64,000 nucleotides of DNA. Source: Gammaproteobacteria bacterium HGW-Gammaproteobacteria-13 (GTDB lineage: Bacteria; Pseudomonadota; Gammaproteobacteria; Pseudomonadales; Pseudomonadaceae). The notes under the pieces were generated by a model that worked only from the letters and a program-made list of their open reading frames with translations, did not search any database and was not told the DNA's origin. This document shows, one piece after another, positions 35,491 to 47,066 of this stretch (positions are counted from its first letter, which is position 1; the number at the start of each line of letters is the position of its first letter). The position numbers and the translations under genes are program-made. The stretch is taken from positions 1-64,000 of the forward strand of contig PGZH01000015.1 of the NCBI GenBank assembly GCA_002840155.1, given 5' to 3'.

Positions 35491-36143
35491 TGAGCTTCTA
35501 CGAATCCCTGCTTGAACACACCAGCGTTGAGCGCAATTACCTGCTCAGTGCGCCGATCATTGCCCAGGCCATGGCCGGCACCGTCAGCCTTCACAGCTAC
35601 GTGGCTTTTCTCACCGAGGCCTATCACCACGTTAAACACACCGTGCCGCTGCTGATGGCCTGCGGCGCGCGCCTGCCGGAACGCCTGGAGTGGCTGCGCG
35701 AGGCCATTGCCGAATATATCGACGAAGAAAAGGGCCACCAGGAATGGGTGCTCAATGACATTGCCGCCTGCGGTGCGGACAAGGAGGCCGTGCGCAACGG
35801 CACGCCAAAACTGCCGACCGAGCTGATGGTCAGCTACGTCTACGACCGCATCGCCCGTCACAACCCGGTGAGTTTCTTCGGCATGGTCAATGTGCTGGAA
35901 GGCACCAGCATCGCCCTCGCCACCCAGGTTGCCGGGGTGATTCAGGACAAGCTGCAACTGCCGAACAAGGCCTTCAGCTACCTGAGTTCCCACGGCAGCC
36001 TGGACCTGGAACACATCGAATTCTTCAAAAAACTGATGAATCAGCTCGACAACGACGACGACAAAGCTGCCGTGGTGCACACCGCCAAAGTGGTCTACCG
36101 CCTATATGGCGACATGTTCCGCAGCCTGCCGCTGAGTGCCTGA
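35490..36143 (+). CDS. Heme-oxygenase-like iron-dependent oxidase (HDO/UndA-TenA-like)
   Basis: A 217-residue all-helical protein of the TenA/heme-oxygenase-like fold. Candidate metal ligands are spaced as in HDO enzymes: Glu43 with His50 (EAYHHVKH), Glu79/80 with His83 (EEKGHQEW), and Asp172 with His175 (LDLEH). This family includes UndA, which makes 1-alkenes from fatty acids, and several N-oxygenases. A reaction on the activated acyl group from the preceding ligase is plausible but unproven. The start overlaps the ligase stop (TGATG). Confidence 0.78.
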   Translation: MSFYESLLEHTSVERNYLLSAPIIAQAMAGTVSLHSYVAFLTEAYHHVKHTVPLLMACGARLPERLEWLREAIAEYIDEEKGHQEWVLNDIAACGADKEAVRNGTPKLPTELMVSYVYDRIARHNPVSFFGMVNVLEGTSIALATQVAGVIQDKLQLPNKAFSYLSSHGSLDLEHIEFFKKLMNQLDNDDDKAAVVHTAKVVYRLYGDMFRSLPLSA

Positions 36144-36152
36144 GGAAAGCCC

Positions 36153-36944
36153 ATGAAAATTTCCGAATGCCGCGCCGTAATCACCGGCGCCAGTGGCGGA
36201 ATCGGCCAGGCACTGGTCGCCGCCCTGCTCAACGAAGGTGCGCAACTGCTGCTGGTCAGCCGCCAGCCCGATGCCTTGCAGGCACTGGCCCAGGCCCACG
36301 CGGGCAAGGTCACGGTGGTGGCTGCCGATATCTGCCAACGCAGCGGCCGTGAGGCGGTGGTCGCTGTCGCGCAGCGCTTCGGCGGGATCAATACGCTGAT
36401 CAATGCCGCCGGGGTCAATCACTTCGGCCTGCTGGAGCAGCATGACGAAAGCGCCATCGCCGAGCTGATCGCACTCAACGTCACCGCCACCCTGCAACTG
36501 ACTCACCGCCTGCTGCCGCTGCTGCGGCAACAGGGTCGGGCGCTGGTGGTCAACCTCGGCTCGACCTTCGGCTCCATCGGCTACCCCGGTTTCAGCGCCT
36601 ACTGCGCCAGTAAATTCGCCCTGCGCGGCTTCTCCGAGGCGCTGCGCCGCGAGTTGGCCGACACCCAGGTCAAGGTTCTCTACTTCGCTCCACGCGCCAC
36701 CCAGACCAGCATGAACGCCGCCAATGTGGTGGCCATGAATGACGAACTCAAGGTGGCCATGGACGATCCGCACAGCGTCGCCCTGCAGCTGCTGGCGGCC
36801 ATTCGCCGCGAAGAGGAAGAGCGCTACCTGGGCTGGCCGGAACAACTTTTCGTGCGCCTTAACAGCCTGCTGCCGCGCCTGGTCGACCAGGCGCTGCGCA
36901 AACAACTACCGATTATCCAGCGCTTTGCCCGCAGCAAACCCTAA
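36153..36944 (+). CDS. Short-chain dehydrogenase/reductase family oxidoreductase
   Basis: A 263-residue classical SDR. The cofactor motif TGASGGIG is near residue 11, NAAG near residue 85, and the catalytic Ser plus YxxxK are visible in GSTFGSIGYPGFSAYCASK. The C-terminal third is basic and may bind a lipid-like substrate or the membrane. It follows the iron oxidase gene by 9 bp and is clearly part of the same operon. Confidence 0.88.
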   Translation: MKISECRAVITGASGGIGQALVAALLNEGAQLLLVSRQPDALQALAQAHAGKVTVVAADICQRSGREAVVAVAQRFGGINTLINAAGVNHFGLLEQHDESAIAELIALNVTATLQLTHRLLPLLRQQGRALVVNLGSTFGSIGYPGFSAYCASKFALRGFSEALRRELADTQVKVLYFAPRATQTSMNAANVVAMNDELKVAMDDPHSVALQLLAAIRREEEERYLGWPEQLFVRLNSLLPRLVDQALRKQLPIIQRFARSKP

Positions 36945-36956
36945 GAGGACACCCCG

Positions 36957-37607
36957 ATGAAGCTTATCCGTACCGCCGCCTGCGCCCTGCTCTGCCTAAC
37001 CAGCCTGCCCAGCTTTGCCCTTAGCGAACAGGGCCAGGCGCAACTGCAAAACCTGCAGGACCGCTGGGCCGAGATCAATTACCAGCTGCCCAAGGAACAA
37101 CGCGAAAAAGCCTTCGCCAGCCTCAGTGAACAGGCGCAAAAAGCCGTCGCCGCCGAGCCGAACGCCGCCGAACTGCAGATCTGGAACGGCATCATCCTCA
37201 GCACCTACGCCAGCGCCAAAGGCGGCCTGGGTGCCCTCGGTTTGGTCAAGGAGGCCAAGGCCAGCCTGGAGCAGGGCCTGGCCCTGGACCCCAAGGCGCT
37301 GTCCGGCTCGGCCTACACCAGCCTCGGCAGTCTCTATTACCAGGTACCCGGCTGGCCGGTCGGTTTTGGCGATGACGAGAAGGCCGAGGCGATGCTCAAG
37401 CAGGCGCTGGCGATCAACCCGGATGGCATCGACCCCAACTACTTCTATGGCGACTACCTGGCCCGCGCCAAACGCTTCGCAGAAGCCAAGGCCGCATTGG
37501 AGAAAGCCCTGCAGGCACCACCACGGCCTGATCGTCTGTCCGCTGACGCCGGCCGCAAAGAGGAAATCGCAGCATTGCTGGCCAAGGTCAAAGCCGAGCT
37601 GGACTAA
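36957..37607 (+). CDS. Exported TPR-repeat protein
   Basis: A 216-residue protein with a signal peptide (residues 1-21, LLCLTSLPSFA) and tetratricopeptide-like repeats (KEAKASLEQGLALDPKALSGSAYTSLG; AEAMLKQALAINPDGIDPNYFYGDYL; AEAKAALEKAL). It should be periplasmic. It lies 12 bp after the SDR gene, the last member of the operon before the two-component genes, and may hold partner proteins or sense a product. Confidence 0.8.
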   Translation: MKLIRTAACALLCLTSLPSFALSEQGQAQLQNLQDRWAEINYQLPKEQREKAFASLSEQAQKAVAAEPNAAELQIWNGIILSTYASAKGGLGALGLVKEAKASLEQGLALDPKALSGSAYTSLGSLYYQVPGWPVGFGDDEKAEAMLKQALAINPDGIDPNYFYGDYLARAKRFAEAKAALEKALQAPPRPDRLSADAGRKEEIAALLAKVKAELD

Positions 37608-37651
37608 TCTCGCCTACGCGAGCTTGAATAGGAAAACTTGGGAATCTCTGC

Positions 37652-38308
37652 ATGCGCATTCTGCTGGTCGAAGACGACAAAGCCCTTGGCGAAGGTATTC
37701 GCACCGCTCTCAAACCCGAGGGTTATACCGTCGACTGGGTGCAGGATGGCAGCAGTGCGCTGCACGCTCTGAGCAGCGAGAGTTTCGAGCTGGCAATTCT
37801 CGACCTCGGCCTGCCGCGCATGGACGGCCTGCAGGTGCTCAAGCACCTGCGCGCCGCCGCCAACCCGGTGCCGGTGCTGGTGCTGACGGCCCGCGACTCC
37901 ACCATCGACCGTATCGCCGGGCTGGATGCCGGGGCCGATGATTACCTGATCAAACCCTTCGATGTCGCCGAACTCAAAGCCCGTATGCGCGCCCTGCTGC
38001 GGCGCAGCTTCAACCGCCCGCAACCGGCGCTGGAATACCGCGGCATCAGCCTCGACCCCGCCAGCCAGGCCGTCAGTTATCAAGGCCAGGCGGTCAATCT
38101 GCCGCGCAAGGAATTTCTCCTGCTGCACGAACTGCTCGCCCAGCCGGGCCGGGTGATGACCCGCGACAAGTTGCAACAGGCGCTCTATGGCTGGGACGAA
38201 GAGCTGGAAAGCAACGCCCTGGAAGTGCATGTGCACCATCTGCGCAAAAAATTCTTTCCCGAGCTGATCCGCACCGTGCGCGGCGTCGGCTACCTGGTGG
38301 ATAAATAA
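37652..38308 (+). CDS. OmpR/PhoB-family response regulator (QseB/PmrA-like)
   Basis: A 218-residue two-domain regulator. The receiver domain has the acidic pair EDD (residues 7-9), phospho-acceptor Asp51 in LDLGLPRMDG, Thr in LTARD and Lys in IKPFD. The C-terminal winged helix contains LPRKEFLLLHELL and the recognition helix ESNALEVHVHHLRKK. It lies 44 bp after the TPR gene and 1 bp before the sensor kinase gene, so the hemolysin-family operon may be the system's regulon. Confidence 0.92.
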   Translation: MRILLVEDDKALGEGIRTALKPEGYTVDWVQDGSSALHALSSESFELAILDLGLPRMDGLQVLKHLRAAANPVPVLVLTARDSTIDRIAGLDAGADDYLIKPFDVAELKARMRALLRRSFNRPQPALEYRGISLDPASQAVSYQGQAVNLPRKEFLLLHELLAQPGRVMTRDKLQQALYGWDEELESNALEVHVHHLRKKFFPELIRTVRGVGYLVDK

Positions 38309-38309
38309 C

Positions 38310-39782
38310 ATGCCGAAGTTGTTGCGCTCGATCCGCGCGCGTTTGCTGGTATTGCTGCTGACTTTATTGAGCGTTTCCCTGGGGCTGATCAGCCACAAGA
38401 TTTACCGCGATGCCAGCCATGAAGTGGAAGAGCTGTTCGACGCCCAGCTGGCGCAGACCTCGCGCATGCTCATGGGCCTGGTACGTCACGAGCTGTCCGC
38501 CGATTCGCGCCGCGATTTGCAGGCGGCACTGGACGAAGCCCTGCTGCTGAAAAACAGCCCGCGCAACCTCGATGGCCTGCTGGGACACGATTACGAGAGC
38601 AAGCTGGCCTTCCAGATGCTCGATGACAACGGCGAGCTGGTATTCCAGTCCGCCAGCGCGCCCAAGGGGCTGCTGATGGAGATGATTGCCCAGCTCGGCC
38701 TTAACCTGCCGGCCGGCGAGCAACCGCTGAGCGAACGCCTCAACCGCCTGGCCAAATACCTTAGCGGTTACCACACCCTGACCTTGGGCACGCACCGCTG
38801 GCGGGTATTTGTGCTGCACGACAACGTCGACCATCACTGGGTACTGGTGGGTGAGCGCGAAGACGTGCGCGGCGAGCTGTCCGGCAAGATTGCCCGGCGC
38901 ACCCTGCAACCGCTGCTGATCGGCCTGCCGCTTCTGGCCCTGCTGCTCTGGCTGGCCGTGGGTTTTGGTTTGCGCCCGCTGCAGCGCATGGCCGAATCAA
39001 TCAAGGCGCGCGCACCGGACAACCTCGCGCCGCTGACCTTCGGCCCGCTGCCGCAGGAACTGGAGCCCATGGGCGCCTCGCTCAACCGCCTGCTGATGCA
39101 GGTCAACCAGTTGCTGGATCAGGAAAAGCGCTTTATTGCCGACGCCGCCCATGAACTGCGCACGCCGCTGGCGGTGCTGCGCATCCACGCACAGAACGCC
39201 CTGGAAGCCCCCGACCCACAGGACCGCAACGATGCCCTGCGTCAGCTGGGCAGCGGGGTCGAACGCGCCACTCGGGTGGTGGCGCAACTGCTAACCCTGG
39301 CGCGACTGGAACCCAACGTGGTGCAACTGGCGATGGGCGAACTGGACCTGCTCGGGTTTGTGCGCAACGAGTTAGCGGAGCTGATTCCGCTGGCCCTGGA
39401 GCGTCATCAGGAACTCAATCTGGAGGCCGTTGAACCGGCGGACTATCGGCTGCTGGCCGATGGCCCGAGCCTCGGCACCTTGCTGCAGAACCTGATCAGC
39501 AATGCCGTGCAATACACCCCCGACGGCGGACGCATTCAAGTGCAGCTGGAGGCTCAGGCGGATGCCATCGTGCTGCGTGTGCAGGACAGCGGCCCGGGCG
39601 TGGATGAAGCATTGCGGGAAAAACTCTTCGAGCGTTTCTATCGGCTTGGCGACGGTCAGGGCGCTGGTCTTGGGCTGTCCATCGTGTTGCGTGTGGTCGA
39701 ACTGCACCGCGCCAGCATCAGCCTGGGCGATTCGCCCCTCGGCGGTCTGGAAGTCGCGGTGCGCCTGCCCAGACAACGCTAG
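38310..39782 (+). CDS. Sensor histidine kinase (QseC/PmrB-like)
   Basis: A 490-residue membrane kinase. It has TM1 near residues 11-28, a periplasmic domain with EVEELFDAQLAQTSRML typical of the QseC/TctE group, TM2 near 195-215, a HAMP-like linker, the phospho-acceptor His in HELRTPLAVLRIHAQN (near residue 280), and an ATPase domain with N box (NLISNAVQYTP) and DSGPGV. The signal is unknown. Its 3' end overlaps the convergent lldR gene by 4 bp. Confidence 0.92.
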   Translation: MPKLLRSIRARLLVLLLTLLSVSLGLISHKIYRDASHEVEELFDAQLAQTSRMLMGLVRHELSADSRRDLQAALDEALLLKNSPRNLDGLLGHDYESKLAFQMLDDNGELVFQSASAPKGLLMEMIAQLGLNLPAGEQPLSERLNRLAKYLSGYHTLTLGTHRWRVFVLHDNVDHHWVLVGEREDVRGELSGKIARRTLQPLLIGLPLLALLLWLAVGFGLRPLQRMAESIKARAPDNLAPLTFGPLPQELEPMGASLNRLLMQVNQLLDQEKRFIADAAHELRTPLAVLRIHAQNALEAPDPQDRNDALRQLGSGVERATRVVAQLLTLARLEPNVVQLAMGELDLLGFVRNELAELIPLALERHQELNLEAVEPADYRLLADGPSLGTLLQNLISNAVQYTPDGGRIQVQLEAQADAIVLRVQDSGPGVDEALREKLFERFYRLGDGQGAGLGLSIVLRVVELHRASISLGDSPLGGLEVAVRLPRQR

Positions 39783-40549
39783 CGGGTAATGCCTCGGCGT
39801 TGTGCCCGCTCTTCACGGCGCGCCTGCTGCTGCACTTCGGCCAGCACTTCCTGCACGTAGTCGATATGCCGATTGGACAGCGCACGGGCGTCCTCGGCGC
39901 GGCCTTCGATAATCGCCTGGAACAAGGCGCGGTGCTGCTCGATCAGCATGTCGCGGGTTTCATCACGCTGGGCATACATGCCGCCGATATTGGTCACCAC
40001 ATTGCGCTTGAGCAGGTCGAACAGCCCGCGAATGGTGTGCAGCAGCACGGCGTTGTGGCTGGCCTCGGCAATCGCCAGGTGGAAGTTGGCATCGGCTGCG
40101 CCTTCTTCGGCGCGGGTCACCTTGCCGCTGCGGCTGTAGCAATCCTGCAACGCGGCAAAGGCATCGCCCAGGCGCTGGCGATCCAGTTCGGTGGCACGCT
40201 GAGCGGCGTAAAACGCGCAGGAGCCTTCCAGGGTGTGGCGAAATTCCAGCAGGTCGCGCTGGGCTTCAGGGTTACTTTCCAGCAGGTGCAGCAGCGGGTC
40301 ACTGAAAGTCGAGCCGAGGGTTTCCGCCACATAGTTGCCACCGCCATGGCGGCTGACCAACAGGCCCTTGGCTGCCAGCTTCTGGATCGCTTCACGCAGC
40401 GATGGCCGCGAGACGCCGAACTGCTCAGACAATACGCGTTCCGCCGGCAAGCGTTCGCCGGCCTTGAGCGTGCCTTCGAGGATCATGGTTTCCAGTTGGC
40501 TGACGATATCGTCCGACAAACGGCGTTGGCGCACCGATCCCACTTCCAT
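39779..40549 (-). CDS. lldR: FadR-type GntR regulator of lactate utilisation
   Basis: A 256-residue regulator with an N-terminal winged helix (LKAGERLPAERVLSEQFGVSRPSLREAIQKLAAKGLL) and a C-terminal FCD effector domain with its metal-binding His/Asp residues. It is divergent from lldP-lldD-lldE, and a perfect palindrome of the LldR/PdhR type lies between them. In pseudomonads LldR represses this operon until L-lactate binds. The start at 40549 follows GGAG; the longer in-frame frame has no support. Confidence 0.92.
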   Translation of the reverse strand: MEVGSVRQRRLSDDIVSQLETMILEGTLKAGERLPAERVLSEQFGVSRPSLREAIQKLAAKGLLVSRHGGGNYVAETLGSTFSDPLLHLLESNPEAQRDLLEFRHTLEGSCAFYAAQRATELDRQRLGDAFAALQDCYSRSGKVTRAEEGAADANFHLAIAEASHNAVLLHTIRGLFDLLKRNVVTNIGGMYAQRDETRDMLIEQHRALFQAIIEGRAEDARALSNRHIDYVQEVLAEVQQQARREERAQRRGITR

Positions 40550-40719
40550 AGCCCGCACTCCATTGGTTTGACCACCTACCACGGGCCTTTGCGGCCCTCT
40601 TCCAGCAAGCCTATCGCCGCCGCCCCGGCCTAGCAAGACAAGCCCTTACGACCAAAGTCGTAAGGCAGCTAATTGACAGGCTAGAGGCCGCACTTTTACC
40701 CTGACCGCGCAGTCTTGTA

Positions 40720-40736
40720 AATTGGTATTACCAATT
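40720..40736. promoter_or_regulatory. LldR operator
   Basis: AATTGGTATTACCAATT is a perfect 17-bp palindrome (odd centre) of the AATTGGT-n3-ACCAATT type bound by LldR/PdhR regulators. It lies 140 bp before lldP. Confidence 0.85.
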
Positions 40737-40778
40737 AACCACACTAAAACAATTCCAAAAATCCAACGAGGTCTCCCC

Positions 40779-40862
40779 ATGCCGGCTCTATTGCTTATAT
40801 CCGCCGCAGCGCTACAGCCCGATGCGCACCCGCATTCACCCATGCGCATCGCGCAGCGTTAA
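40779..40862 (+). CDS. Possible lldP leader peptide
   Basis: A 27-codon ORF (starting MPALLLISAAALQPDAH) preceded by GAGG seven bases before its ATG. It ends 12 bp before lldP; its stop codon TAA abuts the lldP ribosome-binding site (TAAGGAGAG). It would couple translation into lldP or act as a small regulatory peptide. It is short, and no family is known to me. Confidence 0.4.
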   Translation: MPALLLISAAALQPDAHPHSPMRIAQR

Positions 40863-40874
40863 GGAGAGACCAGC

Positions 40875-42569
40875 ATGTCGACAGGTCTTCTTGCCCTACT
40901 GGCGTTCTCGCCCATCCTGCTCGCCGCCGTGCTGCTGATCGGTCTGCGCTGGCCGGCCAAACATGCAATGCCCCTGGTTTACCTGCTCACCGCAGGCGTG
41001 GCGCTGTTTGCCTGGGACATGAGCTTTAACCGCGTGCTAGCTTCCACCGTGCAAGGCTTGCTGATTACCCTTGGGCTGCTGTGGATCATCTTCGGCGCGA
41101 TCCTGCTGCTTAACACCCTCAAGCACTCCGGCGGCATCACCGCGATTCGCGCCGGCTTTGCCACCATCAGCCCAGACCGACGCATCCAGGCGATCATCAT
41201 TGCCTGGCTGTTCGGCTGCTTTATCGAAGGCGCGTCCGGCTTCGGTACACCTGCTGCCATCGCCGCACCATTGCTGGTGGCCATCGGCTTCCCGGCCATG
41301 GCCGCAGTAATGCTCGGCATGCTGGTGCAAAGCACGCCGGTGTCCTTCGGCGCGGTGGGCACACCGATCATCGTCGGGGTCAATACCGGCCTGGACTCGG
41401 CCACCATCGGCGCGCAGCTGGTTGCACAGGGTTCGTCCTGGGCGCAGTTTCTGCAGCTGATCACCAGCGAAGTGGCGATCATCCATGCGATTGTCGGCAC
41501 CGTGATGCCGCTGATTATGGTACTGATGCTGACGCGTTTCTTCGGCACCGAGAAAAGCTGGAAAGCCGGTTTTGCCGTGCTGCCGTTCGCCATCTTCGCC
41601 GGCCTGGCGTTCACCATCCCTTACGCCTTGACCGGGATATTCCTCGGCCCTGAGTTCCCATCACTGGGCGGCGGTTTAATTGGTTTGGCGATTGTCACCA
41701 GCGCCGCGCGCATGGGCTTTCTGCTGCCAAAAACCACCTGGGATTTCGCCCCGGCGGACAAATGGCCAGCCGAGTGGCTGGGCACCGTGGAAATGAAGCT
41801 CGACCAACTCACCGCCAAGCCAATGAGCGCCCTGCGCGCCTGGCTGCCCTATGTACTGGTGGGCGCGCTGCTGGTGATCAGCCGGGTATTCCCCGAGGTC
41901 AGCACCGCGTTGAAAGCCGTCATGCTGAACTTCCCTGACCTGCTCGGTGAAACCGGCATCAGCGCCAACTTCCAGCCGCTGTACCTGCCGGGCGGGATTC
42001 TGGTCACCGTGGTCATCGCCACCTTCTTCTTCCACGGCATGAAACTGCGCGAGCTGGGCAGTGCGGTGAAGGAGTCGTCGGGCGTACTGCTCAGCGCCGG
42101 CTTCGTGCTGCTGTTTACCGTGCCGATGGTGCGCATCCTGATCAACTCCGGGGTCAACGCCGCCGAGCTGTCGAGCATGCCGATCCTGATGGCGCGCTGG
42201 GTGGCCGATAGCGTGGGCGGCATCTATCCGTTGCTGGCGCCAAGCGTCGGGGCCCTGGGCGCCTTTATTGCCGGCTCTAATACCGTCAGCAACATGATGT
42301 TCAGCCAGTTCCAGTTCGGCGTGGCCAGCAGCCTGGGCATCTCCAGCGCGCTGATTGTCGCGGTGCAGGCGATTGGCGCCGCCGCCGGCAATATGGTGGC
42401 GATCCACAACGTCGTCGCCGCCTCGGCCACGGTTGGCCTACTGGGCCGCGAAGGCAGCATCCTGCGCAAAACCATCTGGCCTACCCTGTACTACGTGCTG
42501 TTTACGGGCCTGATCGCGCTGTTCGCGGTGTACGTGCTGGGCATTAGCGACCCGCTAATGGCGAGCTGA
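40875..42569 (+). CDS. lldP: L-lactate permease
   Basis: A 564-residue inner-membrane permease of the LctP family that imports L-lactate (also D-lactate and glycolate) with H+. About 13 hydrophobic helices run through it; the family blocks [20 protein letters not shown] near residue 116 and [22 protein letters not shown] near residue 455 are clear. It is the first structural gene of the lactate operon under the LldR operator, with AAGGAGAG before the ATG. Confidence 0.96.
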   Translation: MSTGLLALLAFSPILLAAVLLIGLRWPAKHAMPLVYLLTAGVALFAWDMSFNRVLASTVQGLLITLGLLWIIFGAILLLNTLKHSGGITAIRAGFATISPDRRIQAIIIAWLFGCFIEGASGFGTPAAIAAPLLVAIGFPAMAAVMLGMLVQSTPVSFGAVGTPIIVGVNTGLDSATIGAQLVAQGSSWAQFLQLITSEVAIIHAIVGTVMPLIMVLMLTRFFGTEKSWKAGFAVLPFAIFAGLAFTIPYALTGIFLGPEFPSLGGGLIGLAIVTSAARMGFLLPKTTWDFAPADKWPAEWLGTVEMKLDQLTAKPMSALRAWLPYVLVGALLVISRVFPEVSTALKAVMLNFPDLLGETGISANFQPLYLPGGILVTVVIATFFFHGMKLRELGSAVKESSGVLLSAGFVLLFTVPMVRILINSGVNAAELSSMPILMARWVADSVGGIYPLLAPSVGALGAFIAGSNTVSNMMFSQFQFGVASSLGISSALIVAVQAIGAAAGNMVAIHNVVAASATVGLLGREGSILRKTIWPTLYYVLFTGLIALFAVYVLGISDPLMAS

Positions 42570-42648
42570 TACACGCCACACTGCGTGCCGCTCGGGCGGC
42601 GCGCATTGGCGTTTTGCTGCAAACCCTTTTTCCTGCTTGGGTGACTCC

Positions 42649-43794
42649 ATGATCATTTCTGCCTCCACCGACTACCGCGCCGCCGCCCAACGCCGGCTGC
42701 CGCCGTTTCTGTTTCACTACATCGACGGCGGCGCCTATGCCGAGCACACCCTCAAGCGCAATGTCGCTGACCTGGCGGACATTGCCCTGCGCCAGCGCGT
42801 GCTGCGCAATATGTCGGAACTGAGCCTGGAAACCCGCCTGTTCAACGAAACCCTGAGCATGCCGGTGGCCCTGGCCCCGGTCGGCCTGACCGGCATGTAC
42901 GCTCGCCGTGGTGAAGTGCAGGCCGCCAAAGCCGCCGCCGCCAAAGGCATCCCCTTTACCCTGTCCACCGTTTCTGTGTGCCCAATTGAAGAAGTCGCGC
43001 CGGCCATCGACCGGCCGATGTGGTTTCAGCTGTATGTGCTGAAAGACCGCGGCTTTATGAAAAACGCCCTCGAACGCGCCAAGGCTGCTGGCGTCACCAC
43101 CCTGGTATTTACCGTGGATATGCCAGTACCCGGCGCACGCTACCGCGATGCCCACTCCGGCATGAGCGGCCCGAACGCGCCGCTGCGGCGCATGCTGCAA
43201 GCCATGACCCACCCGCGCTGGGCCTGGGATGTCGGCCTGCTCGGCAAACCCCATGATCTGGGCAATATCTCCGCTTACCGGGGCAACCCCACGGGCCTGG
43301 CCGACTATATCGGCTGGCTGGGTAACAACTTCGATCCCTCGATCAGTTGGAAGGACCTGGAATGGATTCGTGAATTCTGGGACGGCCCGATGGTCATCAA
43401 GGGCATCCTCGATCCGCAGGATGCCAAGGACGCCGTGAGCTTCGGTGCCGACGGCATCGTTGTGTCCAACCACGGCGGCCGTCAGCTCGATGGCGTGATG
43501 TCCAGCGCCCGCGCCCTGCCGGCGATTGCCGATGCCGTGAAGGGGGAGCTGGCAATTCTCGCCGACTCCGGCATCCGCACCGGTCTGGACGTGGTGCGCA
43601 TGATCGCCCTGGGTGCGGACACTGTGATGCTCGGCCGCGCCTTTATCTACGCCCTGGCTGCCGATGGCGGCGCGGGGGTAAGCAACCTGCTGGATTTGAT
43701 CGAGAAGGAAATGCGCGTGGCCATGGTGCTGACCGGGGCCAAATCGATCAGCGAGATCAATGCCGACTCATTGGTGCGCGAACTGGGCCGCTAA
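42649..43794 (+). CDS. lldD: FMN-dependent L-lactate dehydrogenase (quinone)
   Basis: A 381-residue membrane-associated flavoenzyme oxidising L-lactate to pyruvate and feeding electrons to quinone. Alpha-hydroxyacid oxidase residues are visible: APVGLTGMY near residue 80, QLYVLKDR near 129, and the active-site block [11 protein letters not shown] with the catalytic His near residue 275. The start at 42649 gives [16 protein letters not shown], the conserved N-terminus; an upstream TTG adds four residues. It follows lldP by 79 bp. Confidence 0.96.
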   Translation: MIISASTDYRAAAQRRLPPFLFHYIDGGAYAEHTLKRNVADLADIALRQRVLRNMSELSLETRLFNETLSMPVALAPVGLTGMYARRGEVQAAKAAAAKGIPFTLSTVSVCPIEEVAPAIDRPMWFQLYVLKDRGFMKNALERAKAAGVTTLVFTVDMPVPGARYRDAHSGMSGPNAPLRRMLQAMTHPRWAWDVGLLGKPHDLGNISAYRGNPTGLADYIGWLGNNFDPSISWKDLEWIREFWDGPMVIKGILDPQDAKDAVSFGADGIVVSNHGGRQLDGVMSSARALPAIADAVKGELAILADSGIRTGLDVVRMIALGADTVMLGRAFIYALAADGGAGVSNLLDLIEKEMRVAMVLTGAKSISEINADSLVRELGR

Positions 43795-43813
43795 CTGACA
43801 GCTGCCCCGCTTT

Positions 43814-43878
43814 TGTAGGAGCTAGCTTGCTGGCGATCAATTCGCTGAAACAGCATCGCCAGCAAGCTGGCTCCTACA
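43814..43878. repeat. REPIN-type palindrome between lldD and lldE
   Basis: TGTAGGAGCTAGCTTGCTGG and its near-complement CCAGCAAGCTGGCTCCTACA, each extended by CGAT/ATCG, form a 65-bp inverted pair. This is the TGTAGGAGC REP type common in Pseudomonas. It lies inside the operon and may stabilise or attenuate the mRNA. Confidence 0.85.
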
Positions 43879-43912
43879 GATACAAGATCAATCGCTGTAC
43901 CCCGGAGTACCT

Positions 43913-46720
<2,808 letters not shown>

Positions 46721-46792
46721 GTGACCAACGGCCCAGCCACCGAGTGAGGGCTTTCTATACTGAAAGCCCTACCCCACCGCTGGAGCCATGCC

Positions 46793-47038
46793 ATGCGCCG
46801 CCTTGCCACTTTCCTTGCAACCGCACTCCTCAGCACTTCGCTCTGGGCCATGCACTGCCCGGCGGATATGGCCAAGATCGATGGCCTGCTGAAAACCGAC
46901 CCGCCGAGCGATGCCACGGTACTCGCACAAGTGCAGCAGCTACGCGCCGAAGGCGAAGCCCTGCACAAGGCCGGCAACCACAGCGAATCAGTCAAGGTTC
47001 TGGGCGAAGCGTTGCAACTACTCGAAGCCAGCGAATAG
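46793..47038 (+). CDS. Small exported protein of unknown function
   Basis: An 81-residue protein with a signal peptide (residues 1-19, LATALLSTSLWA) and a short helical, Gln/Glu-rich mature part (MHCPADMAKIDGLL...SESVKVLGEALQLL). It probably sits in the periplasm. Upstream, a 9-bp inverted repeat AGGGCTTTC / GAAAGCCCT (46747-46770) encloses TATACT, a possible -10 or the terminator hairpin of lldE. Confidence 0.65.
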   Translation: MRRLATFLATALLSTSLWAMHCPADMAKIDGLLKTDPPSDATVLAQVQQLRAEGEALHKAGNHSESVKVLGEALQLLEASE

Positions 47039-47066
47039 CCCGAACAGACGGCAGGGAAGGCGCGGG

